From assembly GCA_002723085.1 (NCBI GenBank), contig PBNK01000013.1:1-64000 (forward strand): a stretch of 64,000 nt of DNA, in the 5' to 3' direction. The notes below the pieces were generated by a model. That model was not told the DNA's origin, did not search any database, and was given only the letters and a program-made list of their open reading frames with translations. This stretch comes from Crocinitomicaceae bacterium. Lineage in GTDB: Bacteria > Bacteroidota > Bacteroidia > Flavobacteriales_D > Parvicellaceae. The translations under genes and the position numbers were made by a program. Numbering within the stretch: the first letter of the stretch is position 1; each line of letters begins with the position of its first letter. Shown here piece by piece: positions 41,988-51,990 of this stretch.

Positions 41988-42656
41988 ATGACAGAATCAA
42001 CAATAATAGAGCTTAATAATGTTGAAATTAAACAACAACAAAATGTTGTTTTAAAAAATATTACTCTAAAAATTAATAAAGGAGAGTTTGTATATTTTGT
42101 TGGGAAAACCGGTAGTGGAAAAAGCAGCTTACTTAAATCTTTGTATGGAGACATTTCTATAAATGATGGGGCTGCAAACGTTCTTAACTATGATATTATT
42201 AAATCAAGAAGAAAGAAAATACTTAGCTTAAGAAGAAAGATGGGGATTGTTTTTCAAGATTTTGAATTATTAATGGATCGTTCCGTTTCAGATAATTTAA
42301 AATTTGTTATGAAAGCTACAGGGTGGAGAGGTAAACAAAAAATTAATACCGCTATTAATGAATTGCTTGAAAAAGTTGGCATGACTGAAAAAGCAAATTC
42401 CTATCCCCATTTGATTTCTGGTGGAGAACAACAAAGAATTGCTATTGCAAGAGCTTTAGTTAATGATCCGGAATTAATTTTAGCTGACGAGCCAACTGGT
42501 AATTTAGACCCTGAAACAAGTTTTCACATAATGAACCTTCTTAAAGAGATTTCATCAAATGGAAAAACCATTATCATGGCCACACATGATTATAACACTA
42601 TTGAAAAGTTTAAGGGTCGAATAATAAAATTTGAAAATCAACACATTTCTGAATAA
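41988..42656 (+). CDS. ftsE: Cell-division ABC transporter ATP-binding protein FtsE
   Basis: This is a 222-residue ABC ATPase. Walker A is [18 protein letters not shown] (about 38-55), the Q-loop is [18 protein letters not shown], the signature is [16 protein letters not shown], and Walker B is [16 protein letters not shown] followed by the His switch [18 protein letters not shown] is typical of FtsE. FtsE with FtsX controls peptidoglycan hydrolases at the division site. No ftsX is adjacent, which is usual in this phylum. A glycosyltransferase gene follows after 7 bp. Confidence 0.88.
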   Translation: MTESTIIELNNVEIKQQQNVVLKNITLKINKGEFVYFVGKTGSGKSSLLKSLYGDISINDGAANVLNYDIIKSRRKKILSLRRKMGIVFQDFELLMDRSVSDNLKFVMKATGWRGKQKINTAINELLEKVGMTEKANSYPHLISGGEQQRIAIARALVNDPELILADEPTGNLDPETSFHIMNLLKEISSNGKTIIMATHDYNTIEKFKGRIIKFENQHISE

Positions 42657-42663
42657 TTAAGAA

Positions 42664-43554
42664 TTGATAAGCGTTTGTATTCCAATATACCAATATGATG
42701 TTTATGAATTGATTAAGGAAATATATAATCAATGCATAGCATCGTCAATAAATTTTGAAATAATTTGTATTGATGACAATTCTGATAGCTTTTATAAAAC
42801 AAAAAATAAACGAATTGAAGAGTTTGACTACACTTCATATATAGAACTTAATGAAAATATTGGTCGATCAAAAATTAGAAACCTTTTCCTGAAAAAATCA
42901 AATTTTAGTTCCTTACTTTTTTTAGACTGCGACTGTTCAATTCCTAATAAAAATTTTATTATTAAGTATTCTGAAAATATAAACAAAGACATTGTTTATG
43001 GCGGAAGAAAACATCATAAAAAAAAACCTTTAGATGAAAAAATAGTTTTAAGATGGGAATATGGAAAAAATAGAGAAGACTTATCATATAATGAAAGAAT
43101 AAATTCACCTTATCTAAGTTTTAGATCAAATAATTTTTTGGTTAAAAAAAAGACACTTGAATTGTATCGTTTTGATGAGTCAATTAGCACATACGGGCAT
43201 GAAGATACTCTTTTTGCCTTTCAACTTGAAAAGGAAAAAATTAATATTCATCATATTGACAACCATGTAATACATGAAGGGTTAGAAACCAATATTGATT
43301 TTTTAAACAAAACTAAATCTGCAGTTAAAAACCTTTTTATCTTGTATTTAAGCGGTAAAATAGAATCTGAGAAAATAAAACTTTTAAAAACTTATCGATT
43401 TTTAAAAAAGATTAAACTTACTTTTTTTATGAGAGCTTTTTCTTCTTTTATTATTAAAATATGCACTAAAAAACTACTACATAAAAATCCAAAAATTTTC
43501 TGGTTAGATATTTACAAATTGTTTTATTTAATTAAAATAAAACATGATGTATAA
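42664..43554 (+). CDS. Family 2 glycosyltransferase
   Basis: This is a 296-residue GT-A fold enzyme. The N-terminal ISVCIPIYQYD and CIDDNSDS bind the nucleotide. NENIGRSKIRNLFLKKS is followed by the metal motif LFLDCDCSIP (DxD-like). GHEDTLFAFQLE gives the probable base. A basic, hydrophobic C-terminus may associate with the membrane. The start is TTG at 42664, 7 bp after ftsE, with no ATG near the conserved front. It overlaps the methyltransferase gene by 11 bp. The sugar and acceptor are unknown. Confidence 0.83.
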   Translation: MISVCIPIYQYDVYELIKEIYNQCIASSINFEIICIDDNSDSFYKTKNKRIEEFDYTSYIELNENIGRSKIRNLFLKKSNFSSLLFLDCDCSIPNKNFIIKYSENINKDIVYGGRKHHKKKPLDEKIVLRWEYGKNREDLSYNERINSPYLSFRSNNFLVKKKTLELYRFDESISTYGHEDTLFAFQLEKEKINIHHIDNHVIHEGLETNIDFLNKTKSAVKNLFILYLSGKIESEKIKLLKTYRFLKKIKLTFFMRAFSSFIIKICTKKLLHKNPKIFWLDIYKLFYLIKIKHDV

Positions 43555-44305
43555 ATCAATAAAAAAAATTTATTTATTTATTATCCCAAGAAAAGTTCAT
43601 TATAAATTAGAACCTTTAATTAGGTCATTTCTGTATTTTTTATTTTATAGAGGTGATGATTTTTATTGCCCAATTTGCAACAGCCGATTAAAAAAATTTA
43701 TTACAATTAATTTTAAGTCTGGCTCTGACAATTCATGCCCTAAATGCGGAAGTTTATCAAGGACTAGATTATTATTATTATATCTACAAAAAGAGATTAA
43801 TGCTCCATTCCATGAAATACTTGATTTTTCACCTCATAGAAGCTTATATAATTTACTATCAAAAACAAAAGAAAATTACATAGCTAATGATTTTGAAAAT
43901 CAATTTCATGCTGATACCCATTACGATATAACAAAACTTCCTTTTGAGGAAAAAAAATTTGACTTAATTATTTGCTTTCATGTTTTAGAACATATCACAA
44001 ATGATAATAAAGCCATAAATAATTTATTCAAAATATTAAAAAACAAAGGGAATCTTCTAATACAAGTACCTTTAAAAAAAGGAAAAACATACGAAGACAA
44101 CTCAATTACTGATCCTAAAATTAGAGAAGAAAAATTTGGACAATCAGATCATGTTAGAATATATGGAAAAGAGGACCTTAAGATTAAATTGAAAGATATC
44201 GGTTTTAATATAAAAATTGTTGATTATGCTGAAAAGTTCGATTTAAAAGAACAAAAATATTATGGCTTTAAAAAAGGCGAATTAATTTTTCACTGCACAA
44301 AATAA
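43544..44305 (+). CDS. SAM-dependent methyltransferase with N-terminal zinc ribbon
   Basis: This is a 253-residue protein. A CPIC-x(n)-CPKC pair at about 43-70 forms a likely zinc ribbon. The class I methyltransferase fold shows EILDFSPHRSLYNLLS, YDITKLPFEEKKFDLIICFH and VLEHITNDNKAINNLFKILK. It lies among glycosyltransferases, so a sugar or polysaccharide is a likely substrate (inference). Its stop is 1 base from the stop of the convergent GT gene. Confidence 0.78.
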   Translation: MMYKSIKKIYLFIIPRKVHYKLEPLIRSFLYFLFYRGDDFYCPICNSRLKKFITINFKSGSDNSCPKCGSLSRTRLLLLYLQKEINAPFHEILDFSPHRSLYNLLSKTKENYIANDFENQFHADTHYDITKLPFEEKKFDLIICFHVLEHITNDNKAINNLFKILKNKGNLLIQVPLKKGKTYEDNSITDPKIREEKFGQSDHVRIYGKEDLKIKLKDIGFNIKIVDYAEKFDLKEQKYYGFKKGELIFHCTK

Positions 44306-44306
44306 T

Positions 44307-45425
44307 TTACCATAATCTTTTGTAAGATTCAATTAAAACTTCAGATTCCTTTTCCCAATTTAAATCAAACAATGCTTTTGAAAAATTATTAGCAAAAACA
44401 CCCTCTATTTGTTGCTTACTTAGTTTCTCAATTCCACTAATAATGGTATCTGGTTCTAAATCTTTTATTGAAAGACCAACTTCATACTTTGCAATCACAT
44501 TTGACACTTCAACAAGATCAGTAGCTAATATTGGAATTCCTGCCTTCATATAATCAAAAATCTTATTTGGCAAACTAAATTTATAGTTAATGTTCGTGTC
44601 CTTATCTAAGCTAACACCAACATTACTATTTAAAGTATATTGCATCATTTCTTCATAAGGCAATTTATTAATGAACATAACTTTTTTACTCAAACTTTGA
44701 TCTAATTCAATTCGTTTTTTTAAAATTGGGATTACATCTCCTGATCCTACAACACATAGGAAAATATTATCCGAATTATAAACAGCTTCTACTAACTCTT
44801 CTGACCCACGATCTACATTAATTCCAGCACCTTGTAAAATAACCACTATTTTATTTGAGGGCAGATTTAAATCCTTTCTGTTTTTTGTCTTAATTATTTG
44901 ATGTTTAGTAGGCAAATTTCTTAAAACCTTAGGTCTATTTCCATAGTCATTCTCGTACAAGGTTGCAATTGAATTATTCACTGTGAAAACAGTTTTTAAT
45001 TTTGGGAAAATAATTTTTTCAATTAATGTCCAGCTCCACTTTACTATAGGACGATTCTGAATTTCTGGTACACCAGTAAAATATTCGTGTGTATCATAAA
45101 CAATTTTTTTCCTTTTAAATAATGCTAAAAACCAGTTAGCTAACAAAGTATCTAAGTCATTTGAATGATACACATCCGTTTTTTTAAACAATAAATAAAA
45201 AAACAATCTAATGTTAAATTCTGCATAAAATAAAGCACCACGATTAAACATCAATTTAATTCTATGCGTTTTATAATCTCTTTGAATATTCTGAGAATCC
45301 TTTAACTTTCTTCCAACTAATAAAATTTCATAACCTTGTAAGTGCAAAGAATTACACACTTTGGCAACACGCTGATCATGACTTAGATCATTTGAAACAG
45401 AAACTATTATTGATTTTTTATACAA
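44307..45425 (-). CDS. Glycosyltransferase (GT-B fold, GT4-like)
   Basis: This is a 372-residue enzyme. The N-terminal half starts SIIVSVSNDLSHDQRVAKVC and has DVYHSNDLDTLLANW. The C-terminal half has VVILQGAGINVDRGSEELVE and SLPNKIFDYMKAGIPILATD, the donor-binding region of GT4 enzymes with its E/D-x-G pattern. It likely adds a sugar to surface polysaccharide or a lipid-linked glycan. It stands alone on the minus strand with 108 bp to murB. No promoter was recognised. Confidence 0.82.
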   Translation of the reverse strand: MYKKSIIVSVSNDLSHDQRVAKVCNSLHLQGYEILLVGRKLKDSQNIQRDYKTHRIKLMFNRGALFYAEFNIRLFFYLLFKKTDVYHSNDLDTLLANWFLALFKRKKIVYDTHEYFTGVPEIQNRPIVKWSWTLIEKIIFPKLKTVFTVNNSIATLYENDYGNRPKVLRNLPTKHQIIKTKNRKDLNLPSNKIVVILQGAGINVDRGSEELVEAVYNSDNIFLCVVGSGDVIPILKKRIELDQSLSKKVMFINKLPYEEMMQYTLNSNVGVSLDKDTNINYKFSLPNKIFDYMKAGIPILATDLVEVSNVIAKYEVGLSIKDLEPDTIISGIEKLSKQQIEGVFANNFSKALFDLNWEKESEVLIESYKRLW

Positions 45426-45520
45426 ATAAAAATTTTTATAAAAATAAACTTTGATATGATGCCAACATATAAACTTTTAAATTATTTATAAATTGAATGA
45501 ATACGCTCTAATTTTATTTT

Positions 45521-45528
45521 TAGGTTTG
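45521..45528 (+). promoter_or_regulatory. murB promoter -7 element at the start codon
   Basis: TAGGTTTG matches TAnnTTTG and ends 5 bases before the murB ATG, the same distance as at thiL. If used, the transcript would start at or next to the ATG. A TTG lies 25 bases upstream, slightly far. Confidence 0.5.
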
Positions 45529-45533
45529 CTATA

Positions 45534-46550
45534 ATGAATATTTTAAGAAACCAATCACTTAAATCACACAATACTTTTGGCATTGATGTTAAAGCCGATT
45601 TCTTTTATGAAGTTAATTCACTTTTAGAACTTATTGAAATTTCTTCATCAACCATTTTTAAAAGTGAAGATTTATTTATTATTAGTGGTGGAAGTAACAT
45701 TTTACTTACGAAAAATTTTAAAGGCCTTGTTATAAAAAACAATATCAAGGGTATTGAAATCTTTTCACAAGACGAAAACTATGTAGATTTAAAAGTTGGT
45801 GCTGGAGAAAACTGGCATGATTTGGTTATGTTTTCAGTTGAAAAAAATTGGGGTGGAATTGAAAACCTCAGTTTAATTCCTGGAAATGCAGGAACAGCAC
45901 CTATGCAAAATATTGGTGCATACGGAGTTGAACTTAAAGATACATTTATTAGCCTAGAAGCTTTTGAAATAGCAACTGGAAAAATTAAATGCTTTACGAA
46001 TGCTGATTGTTGCTTTGGATATAGGGAAAGTATTTTTAAAAATAGTCATAAAGGAAAATACATAATAACTAGTATTATTATTAGACTATCAAAAAAACCA
46101 ACCGTTAATATTGATTACGGAGATATAAAAAATGAACTTAATAAATTAACTATAAAATCTCCTTCAATTAAGGATGTTAGCAATGCTATTATAAAAATCA
46201 GAAAAAGTAAACTCCCTGATCCTAATGAAATTGGAAATAGCGGAAGTTTTTTTAAAAATCCAATTATTTCAAAATCAAAATTAGAAACCATTCAAAAAAA
46301 ATATCCAGATATTGTAAAATATCCTTTAAAAAATGATGATTTTAAAATTGCTGCTGGATGGCTAATTGAAAAAGCTGGATGGAAAGGGAAAAGGTTTAAC
46401 AATTATGGTGTCCATAATAAGCAAGCTTTAGTTTTAGTAAACTACGGAAATGCAAAAGGAAGTGAAATAAATAAACTTAGTGAACTTATTATTAAAGATA
46501 TTTACAAAAAATTTGATATCCTTTTAGAAAAAGAAGTGAATGTGCTCTAA
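45534..46550 (+). CDS. murB: UDP-N-acetylenolpyruvoylglucosamine reductase
   Basis: MurB makes UDP-MurNAc, the second step of peptidoglycan precursor synthesis, with FAD and NADPH. It has 338 residues, the long (type I) form. The FAD-binding motifs are LFIISGGSNILLT and LSLIPGNAGTAPMQNIGAYG. YRESIFKN carries the substrate Tyr/Arg. NSGSFFKNP has the catalytic Ser, and the C-terminal LLEKEVNVL supplies the catalytic Glu region. It overlaps the stop of the convergent gene by 4 bp. Confidence 0.95.
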   Translation: MNILRNQSLKSHNTFGIDVKADFFYEVNSLLELIEISSSTIFKSEDLFIISGGSNILLTKNFKGLVIKNNIKGIEIFSQDENYVDLKVGAGENWHDLVMFSVEKNWGGIENLSLIPGNAGTAPMQNIGAYGVELKDTFISLEAFEIATGKIKCFTNADCCFGYRESIFKNSHKGKYIITSIIIRLSKKPTVNIDYGDIKNELNKLTIKSPSIKDVSNAIIKIRKSKLPDPNEIGNSGSFFKNPIISKSKLETIQKKYPDIVKYPLKNDDFKIAAGWLIEKAGWKGKRFNNYGVHNKQALVLVNYGNAKGSEINKLSELIIKDIYKKFDILLEKEVNVL

Positions 46551-47986
46551 TTAACCAGAACAACCATACTTTTTTCATAATTTTCATCAACACATATGTA
46601 AACAGTATGATTAGTATTTGTTTTTATTTTTTTTGGCTTTATAGCAAATTTCTGTTGATTGCTATCAGGAAAATCAACCTTAACTGGTTTAATTAATGGT
46701 ATTCCTGCTGCAGAAAAGGTAACTTGATTAATGCCACAATAATTATTTACTCCAAATTCAACTGGGACTCCTTTCCTTAGCCCTACGTTTTTTAATTCGT
46801 TATAAAAAAATAAAGGTTCAGGCATTTGATTTAAATTAAAAACAGAACCAAACATATTTTTTAATTCCAATTGATCTGTTTTAAAAGGACAGCCCCAAAC
46901 ATAACTTCCGTTCTTGTTGTATTTAATACAAACAAAACCTTTTCTATTAATGTATCTTAAATCTTTAATTTTTTTCTTTCCAAAATGTTCAGCCATTAAA
47001 AAATAATTTCCAGAAGTATCTTGCCTAAAACTTGTTATATAAAAATTATCTAAACCAAAATTACCCTCTTTAATTTCTTTTGATGATTTAAAAGAGTTTT
47101 TAATTTTCTCATTGATGGGATATTGATTTTTATGAATTAAATTAAGTTCTTCATCAAACTTTTGAAGAAAATAACCTTCATAATTGTATTTTAATGGTGA
47201 CGAAAAAAAACCACTAATAACCAACTCGTTTTTATTATTATATAAATAATCAATAGCTGATATGTTTCTTATCTTTAAACTTAACTTAATTTCATTTAAA
47301 GTGGTTCCTCCTAATTTATAAACATAAAAGTTATTTACTTTCTCCCAAAACTTTTTGATTAATACAACATCTCCATTATTAGAAACTATTAAATCATTTT
47401 CTCTTTTTGGCTTTCCTAATAAATCAAGTTTATAATAGTATTCTTCAATTATTTCTAGATGATTGTCAAAACTTAAATACTTTATTTCTTCCTTTATTTC
47501 ATTTTGAAACGGCATTTCTACAAGAACATGCAATTGCTGATTAACCACTTTATTTGCCAAAACAAAGTCAGTTTTATAACCCAATTTATTTTGTTCTTTA
47601 TACAACACTTTTGTTAACTGAAACCCCTTTGAATTATCGTATAAATATGCTCTTAGCTCTTCCTCTTTTTCTTGATTGGTGTAGGACGTAAATAAAACTA
47701 TTTGCCCAAGAAAATCTATTATATCGACATATTTATGATTTTCTAATAGGAAATGACTTTTGGAATCTTTTTTTAAATAGGAATTAAAAATGTAAACTAT
47801 AAAATCACAGCTGTTATCTGTTTTTTTTTGAAATAGTAAATTTTTACCATCTCTTTTAAAAAATCCAATAGATTTATAGTTTTTTTCATAAGGGATTTTT
47901 TCTCCAAACTTAAAGCTCAAAGCTTGTGAAAAAACAGTAATTGATAAAAAAATGAAAATTAGAATATTTAAACATTTTGATTTCAA
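46547..47986 (-). CDS. Exported protein of unknown function
   Basis: This is a 479-residue protein with a clear signal peptide (about 1-21, LIFIFLSITVFSQ). The rest looks like repeated beta-rich segments (for example YLYNNKNELVISGFFSSPLK), possibly a propeller, but I recognise no family. There is no T9SS sorting domain and no lipobox. It lies 49 bp downstream of the suf operon on the same strand; no promoter is visible in the gap, so it may be transcribed from suf. Its stop overlaps that of murB. Confidence 0.6.
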   Translation of the reverse strand: MKSKCLNILIFIFLSITVFSQALSFKFGEKIPYEKNYKSIGFFKRDGKNLLFQKKTDNSCDFIVYIFNSYLKKDSKSHFLLENHKYVDIIDFLGQIVLFTSYTNQEKEEELRAYLYDNSKGFQLTKVLYKEQNKLGYKTDFVLANKVVNQQLHVLVEMPFQNEIKEEIKYLSFDNHLEIIEEYYYKLDLLGKPKRENDLIVSNNGDVVLIKKFWEKVNNFYVYKLGGTTLNEIKLSLKIRNISAIDYLYNNKNELVISGFFSSPLKYNYEGYFLQKFDEELNLIHKNQYPINEKIKNSFKSSKEIKEGNFGLDNFYITSFRQDTSGNYFLMAEHFGKKKIKDLRYINRKGFVCIKYNKNGSYVWGCPFKTDQLELKNMFGSVFNLNQMPEPLFFYNELKNVGLRKGVPVEFGVNNYCGINQVTFSAAGIPLIKPVKVDFPDSNQQKFAIKPKKIKTNTNHTVYICVDENYEKSMVVLVN

Positions 47987-48035
47987 AACTTTAGCTGTAT
48001 TTAAGGTTTATTTACGGAAAAATACAACTAAAAAT

Positions 48036-49292
48036 TTAAATCAATTTACCTAAAACATATTCTTTAAACTTTTCGCAACTAATTTTATCAGCAATTTCAG
48101 CAATAAAACCTTCAAGAAGTAATTTTTGAGCTGTACCTAATCCAACCCCTCTAGATTGCAAATAAAACAAAGCTTCTTCGTCAAGTTGGCCTGTTGTACT
48201 TCCATGACTACACTTAACATCATCTGCAAAAATCTCAAGTTCTGGTTTTGCAAATACTTTAGAATAATCGCTTAATAAAATATTGTTGTTGTTTTGATAA
48301 GCTTGAATTTTCTGAGCGTCTTTGTGAACTATAACTTTTCCGTTAAAAACACCAATTCCTTCGTCTTCAATTATTCCTTTATAATTTTCATGAGATTGAC
48401 AATTTGGCTCCAAATGATTAACAAGAGTATGATTATCAATATAATCATTCTCAGATACTGTAAAAACCCCATTCAATTCAGTATGACAATTTTGTCCATT
48501 AACATCAATGTTTAACCCATTTCTAATTAACAAACCAGAATATGAAAAAGTATTAATTGTGAAACTGCTGTTAGATTTCTGATTAATATATTCAGAAACA
48601 ATATTATAATTATTTTGATAATCTTGTAGCTTATCGATATGTAAATTCGCATTTTCTGAAATATGAGCCTCAGTTACATGATTTACAAAACTTGAAGATG
48701 AATTTTCTGATATAAAACTTTGCAAAACAGTTAATTCTGCGCACTCTTCTAATTCTATATTAAGCCTTGAATTGACAGCAACACATGATTTTGTAACAAC
48801 ATTTACAATATGTAAAGGTTGAGATATTTTAATATGCTTTTTAACTTTTATATTAATGCCTTCATTTAGAAGATAGCCATTAAGATAGGTAAATGCATCT
48901 TCATAATTTGATACTGTATGATCTATTTTAGACGCTAATTCAATACCACTCTCAGAAAATAAAGCGACTTCTAACCCATCAATATTATCTAAACAAGTTA
49001 GATGAGTATTAATTTTACCATTTTCAACTACAATGGTAGAAGTGGATGTACTTGGTAATTTTGATTTTGGATAAACTTTTAAAGATGGCGATTTAGGGTC
49101 ATTAAAATTTGATTTAAAAAGTTTACTTAATTTCGTATACTTCCAGTTTTCTGAGTTTCTATTAGGAAAACCAATTTTAATTAAACTCTCTAATTTATTT
49201 TCACTTTTGCTGAGGAAAATTGAACTAGGCGTTAAATTTTTGAAAGATTTTAGAACTTCTTTTTCCATAATTTGTTCCGTTAGAAAACTCAT
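48036..49292 (-). CDS. sufD: Fe-S cluster assembly protein SufD
   Basis: This is the SufD subunit of the SufBC2D scaffold, 418 residues. It has NRNSENWKYTKLSKLFKSNF near the N-terminus. The C-terminal core has IFADDVKCSHGSTTGQLDEE and EALFYLQSRGVGLGTAQKLL, the SufD hallmark including the ligand-type Cys/His. The ATG is 2 bp after sufC. The order sufB-sufC-sufD follows the A-type carrier gene. Confidence 0.94.
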   Translation of the reverse strand: MSFLTEQIMEKEVLKSFKNLTPSSIFLSKSENKLESLIKIGFPNRNSENWKYTKLSKLFKSNFNDPKSPSLKVYPKSKLPSTSTSTIVVENGKINTHLTCLDNIDGLEVALFSESGIELASKIDHTVSNYEDAFTYLNGYLLNEGINIKVKKHIKISQPLHIVNVVTKSCVAVNSRLNIELEECAELTVLQSFISENSSSSFVNHVTEAHISENANLHIDKLQDYQNNYNIVSEYINQKSNSSFTINTFSYSGLLIRNGLNIDVNGQNCHTELNGVFTVSENDYIDNHTLVNHLEPNCQSHENYKGIIEDEGIGVFNGKVIVHKDAQKIQAYQNNNNILLSDYSKVFAKPELEIFADDVKCSHGSTTGQLDEEALFYLQSRGVGLGTAQKLLLEGFIAEIADKISCEKFKEYVLGKLI

Positions 49293-49294
49293 GA

Positions 49295-50053
49295 TTAAAT
49301 ATCAGATTTTAACCAGTCGTATCCTTTTTCTTCAAGTTCTAAAGCAAGACTTTTATCACCAGACTTAATGATTTTCCCATCTGATAAAACATGAACGAAA
49401 TCAGGAACTATATAATCCAACAACCTTTGATAATGAGTAATTACAATAGTTGCTGTTTTTTCAGATTTAAGTTGATTTACGCCATCAGATACAATTTTTA
49501 AGGCATCAATATCTAATCCAGAGTCTGTTTCATCTAAAATAGACAACTTTGGTTCCAACATTGCCATTTGAAAAATCTCATTTCTCTTTTTTTCTCCGCC
49601 AGAAAATCCTTCATTAACTGATCTATTTTTTAATTTATTGTTAAGGCCAACTAATGCTGCTTTTTCCTTAACCATTGCCAAAAAATCTTTTGCACTAATT
49701 TGATCTTTTTCTAAAAATTTATTTCTTTCATTTAAAGCTGTTCTTAAAAAATTAACATTACTTACACCAGGAATTTCTACTGGATATTGAAAAGCTAAAA
49801 AAAGTCCTTCCCAAGATCTTTCTTCTGGACTTAACTCCAATAAATCATTTCCTAAAAAATCAACGGTACCTGAAGTTACTTCATATTCTTCTTTCCCAGC
49901 TAAAACAGAAGATAAGGTGCTTTTACCAGATCCATTAGGGCCCATAATAGCATGTATTTCCCCTTTTTTTACATCAAGATTAAGACCTTTGAGAATTTCT
50001 TGGCCCTCTACTTCACATCTTAAGTTATTAATTTTAATTATAGTATTACTCAT
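49295..50053 (-). CDS. sufC: Fe-S cluster assembly ATPase SufC
   Basis: This is a 252-residue ABC-type ATPase. Walker A is IMGPNGSGKSTLSSVLAGKE. The signature is SVNEGFSGGEKKRNEIFQMA, Walker B is LSILDETDSGLDIDALKIV (SufC has DETDSG), and the switch His is in IVITHYQRLLDYI. SufC drives shape changes of the SufBD scaffold. It is 9 bp after sufB. Confidence 0.97.
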   Translation of the reverse strand: MSNTIIKINNLRCEVEGQEILKGLNLDVKKGEIHAIMGPNGSGKSTLSSVLAGKEEYEVTSGTVDFLGNDLLELSPEERSWEGLFLAFQYPVEIPGVSNVNFLRTALNERNKFLEKDQISAKDFLAMVKEKAALVGLNNKLKNRSVNEGFSGGEKKRNEIFQMAMLEPKLSILDETDSGLDIDALKIVSDGVNQLKSEKTATIVITHYQRLLDYIVPDFVHVLSDGKIIKSGDKSLALELEEKGYDWLKSDI

Positions 50054-50062
50054 ATAAAATTT

Positions 50063-51508
50063 TTATCCTACTGATCCTTCTAAACTAATTTCTAATAATT
50101 TTTGTGCTTCAACAGCAAACTCCATTGGAAGCTTATTCAAAACATCTTTAGCATATCCGTTAACTATTAAGCTAATCGCCTTTTCCTCAGATATTCCTCT
50201 TTGTTGACAATAAAACAGTTGATCTTCTCCAATTTTAGATGTTGTGGCTTCATGTTCAATTTTTGAGGATGGGTTTTCACACTCTATATATGGATAAGTA
50301 TGAGCACCACATTTATCTGTCATTAAAAGTGAATCACATTGTGAAAAATTTCTAGAATTTTTTGCACCACTTCCAATTCGTACCAAACCTCTGTAACTAT
50401 TATGACTATTTCCTGCAGAAATTCCTTTAGAAATTATTGTGGATTTTGTGTTCTTTCCTATATGAATCATCTTTGTTCCAGTATCAGCCTGTTGAAAATT
50501 ATTAGTGACGGCAACAGAATAAAACTCACCAGTTGAGTTATCTCCTTTAAGAATACATGATGGGTATTTCCAGGTTACAGCTGAACCTGTTTCAACTTGT
50601 GTCCAAGAGATTTTTGCACCATGATTACACAATCCTCTTTTAGTTACAAAATTAAAAACCCCACCCTTTCCATCTGAATCTCCAGGATACCAATTCTGTA
50701 CAGTAGAATACTTAATCTCTGCATCATCAAGAGCAATAAGCTCTACAACTGCAGCATGCAATTGATTTTCATCTCTTTGAGGGGCAGTACACCCTTCCAA
50801 ATAACTTACATAGCTGCCTTTATCAGCAATCAAAAGAGTTCGTTCAAATTGACCTGTTCCTGCTTCATTTATTCTAAAATAAGTTGACAATTCCATAGGA
50901 CATTTAACTCCTTTTGGAATGTAACAAAAAGAACCATCAGAAAAAACAGCAGCATTTAATGCAGCGTAAAAATTATCAGAAGATGGTACCACTGTACCCA
51001 TATATTTTTTTACCAATTCAGGATGTTCTTTTACAGCTTCAGAGAATGAACAAAAAATAATACCTAGCTCACCAAGCTTTTCTTTAAATGAAGTCGCTAC
51101 AGAAACTGAGTCCATTACGAAATCAACAGCAACACCAGATAATCTTTTTTGTTCCTCAATAGATATGCCTAGCTTATCCATTGTTTTTCTTAATTCTGGA
51201 TCAACCTCATCCAGACTATTAAGTTCTTTCTTTTGTTTCGGTGCTGCATAATATGAAATAGCCTGAAAATCTGGCTTTTCATATTTTACATGAGCCCAAT
51301 CTGGTTCAATCATTTTTTGCCATTGCTTAAATGCTTTTAAACGATAGTTAAGCATCCATTCAGGTTCATTTTTTTTAGTCGATATTAATCTAATAATATC
51401 TTCATTTAAACCTAAAGGGGCCTTGTCAGATTCAATATCTGTAGTAAAGCCAAACTCATACTCCTTTACAGAGAGCTCCTTTTTTAAATCTTCTTCAGTA
51501 TATGCCAA
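50063..51508 (-). CDS. sufB: Fe-S cluster assembly protein SufB
   Basis: This is a 481-residue scaffold subunit. Motifs are [60 protein letters not shown], and [20 protein letters not shown] with the conserved Cys used to build clusters. It follows the A-type carrier gene by 9 bp. No sufS or sufE is in the window, so the sulfur donor is encoded elsewhere. Confidence 0.97.
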   Translation of the reverse strand: MAYTEEDLKKELSVKEYEFGFTTDIESDKAPLGLNEDIIRLISTKKNEPEWMLNYRLKAFKQWQKMIEPDWAHVKYEKPDFQAISYYAAPKQKKELNSLDEVDPELRKTMDKLGISIEEQKRLSGVAVDFVMDSVSVATSFKEKLGELGIIFCSFSEAVKEHPELVKKYMGTVVPSSDNFYAALNAAVFSDGSFCYIPKGVKCPMELSTYFRINEAGTGQFERTLLIADKGSYVSYLEGCTAPQRDENQLHAAVVELIALDDAEIKYSTVQNWYPGDSDGKGGVFNFVTKRGLCNHGAKISWTQVETGSAVTWKYPSCILKGDNSTGEFYSVAVTNNFQQADTGTKMIHIGKNTKSTIISKGISAGNSHNSYRGLVRIGSGAKNSRNFSQCDSLLMTDKCGAHTYPYIECENPSSKIEHEATTSKIGEDQLFYCQQRGISEEKAISLIVNGYAKDVLNKLPMEFAVEAQKLLEISLEGSVG

Positions 51509-51517
51509 AATAAATAT

Positions 51518-51841
51518 TTATAATGAAAAACTTTCGCCACAACCACAAGTTCTATCTGCATTAGGATTGCTAAAAACAAACCCTTTACCATTTAATCCAC
51601 CAGAAAAATCAAGAGTAGTTCCAATCAAGTATAGGAAACTTTTCTTATCAACTACTATTTGCATACCATTATCCTTAAAAGATTTATCCCCTTCTTTAAT
51701 TTGATTATCAAAAGTTAATTCATACATCAACCCAGAACAACCTCCACCTTTGACTCCAACACGAATAAAAAAACCATCTTTCCCATCTTCGTTCATCAAC
51801 TGAATAGCCTTGTTTTTTGCATTTTCTGTTACTTGAATCAT
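51518..51841 (-). CDS. A-type Fe-S carrier (SufA/IscA family)
   Basis: This is a 107-residue HesB/IscA-fold protein. The three conserved cysteines are in VKGGGCSGLMYEL (about 35) and CGCGESFSL at the C-terminus. It carries clusters from SufBCD to client enzymes. It is the first gene of the suf operon, with a TATATTTG element 33 bases upstream. SufA and IscA cannot be told apart by sequence alone; the operon favours SufA. Confidence 0.92.
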   Translation of the reverse strand: MIQVTENAKNKAIQLMNEDGKDGFFIRVGVKGGGCSGLMYELTFDNQIKEGDKSFKDNGMQIVVDKKSFLYLIGTTLDFSGGLNGKGFVFSNPNADRTCGCGESFSL

Positions 51842-51873
51842 AAATTATAATTTATTTTAAATACAAATAGGGA

Positions 51874-51881
51874 CAAATATA
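51874..51881 (-). promoter_or_regulatory. suf operon promoter -7 element
   Basis: On the minus strand TATATTTG matches TAnnTTTG; the expected start is about 27 bases before the ATG of the A-type carrier gene. No TTG stands at the usual -33 position. Confidence 0.45.
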
Positions 51882-51977
51882 CCTCAAAAATATTACTATT
51901 TAAAAAAAATTACCCATATGTTTAACAGAAATAAGCATTAAAAACTATAAATAATTTTAGCAGTTTATATGGTTCAT

Positions 51978-51985
51978 TAACTTTG
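51978..51985 (+). promoter_or_regulatory. thiL promoter -7 element at the start codon
   Basis: TAACTTTG matches TAnnTTTG and ends 5 bases before the thiL ATG, so the mRNA would be leaderless or nearly so. No good -33 word is seen. Confidence 0.45.
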
Positions 51986-51990
51986 CAACA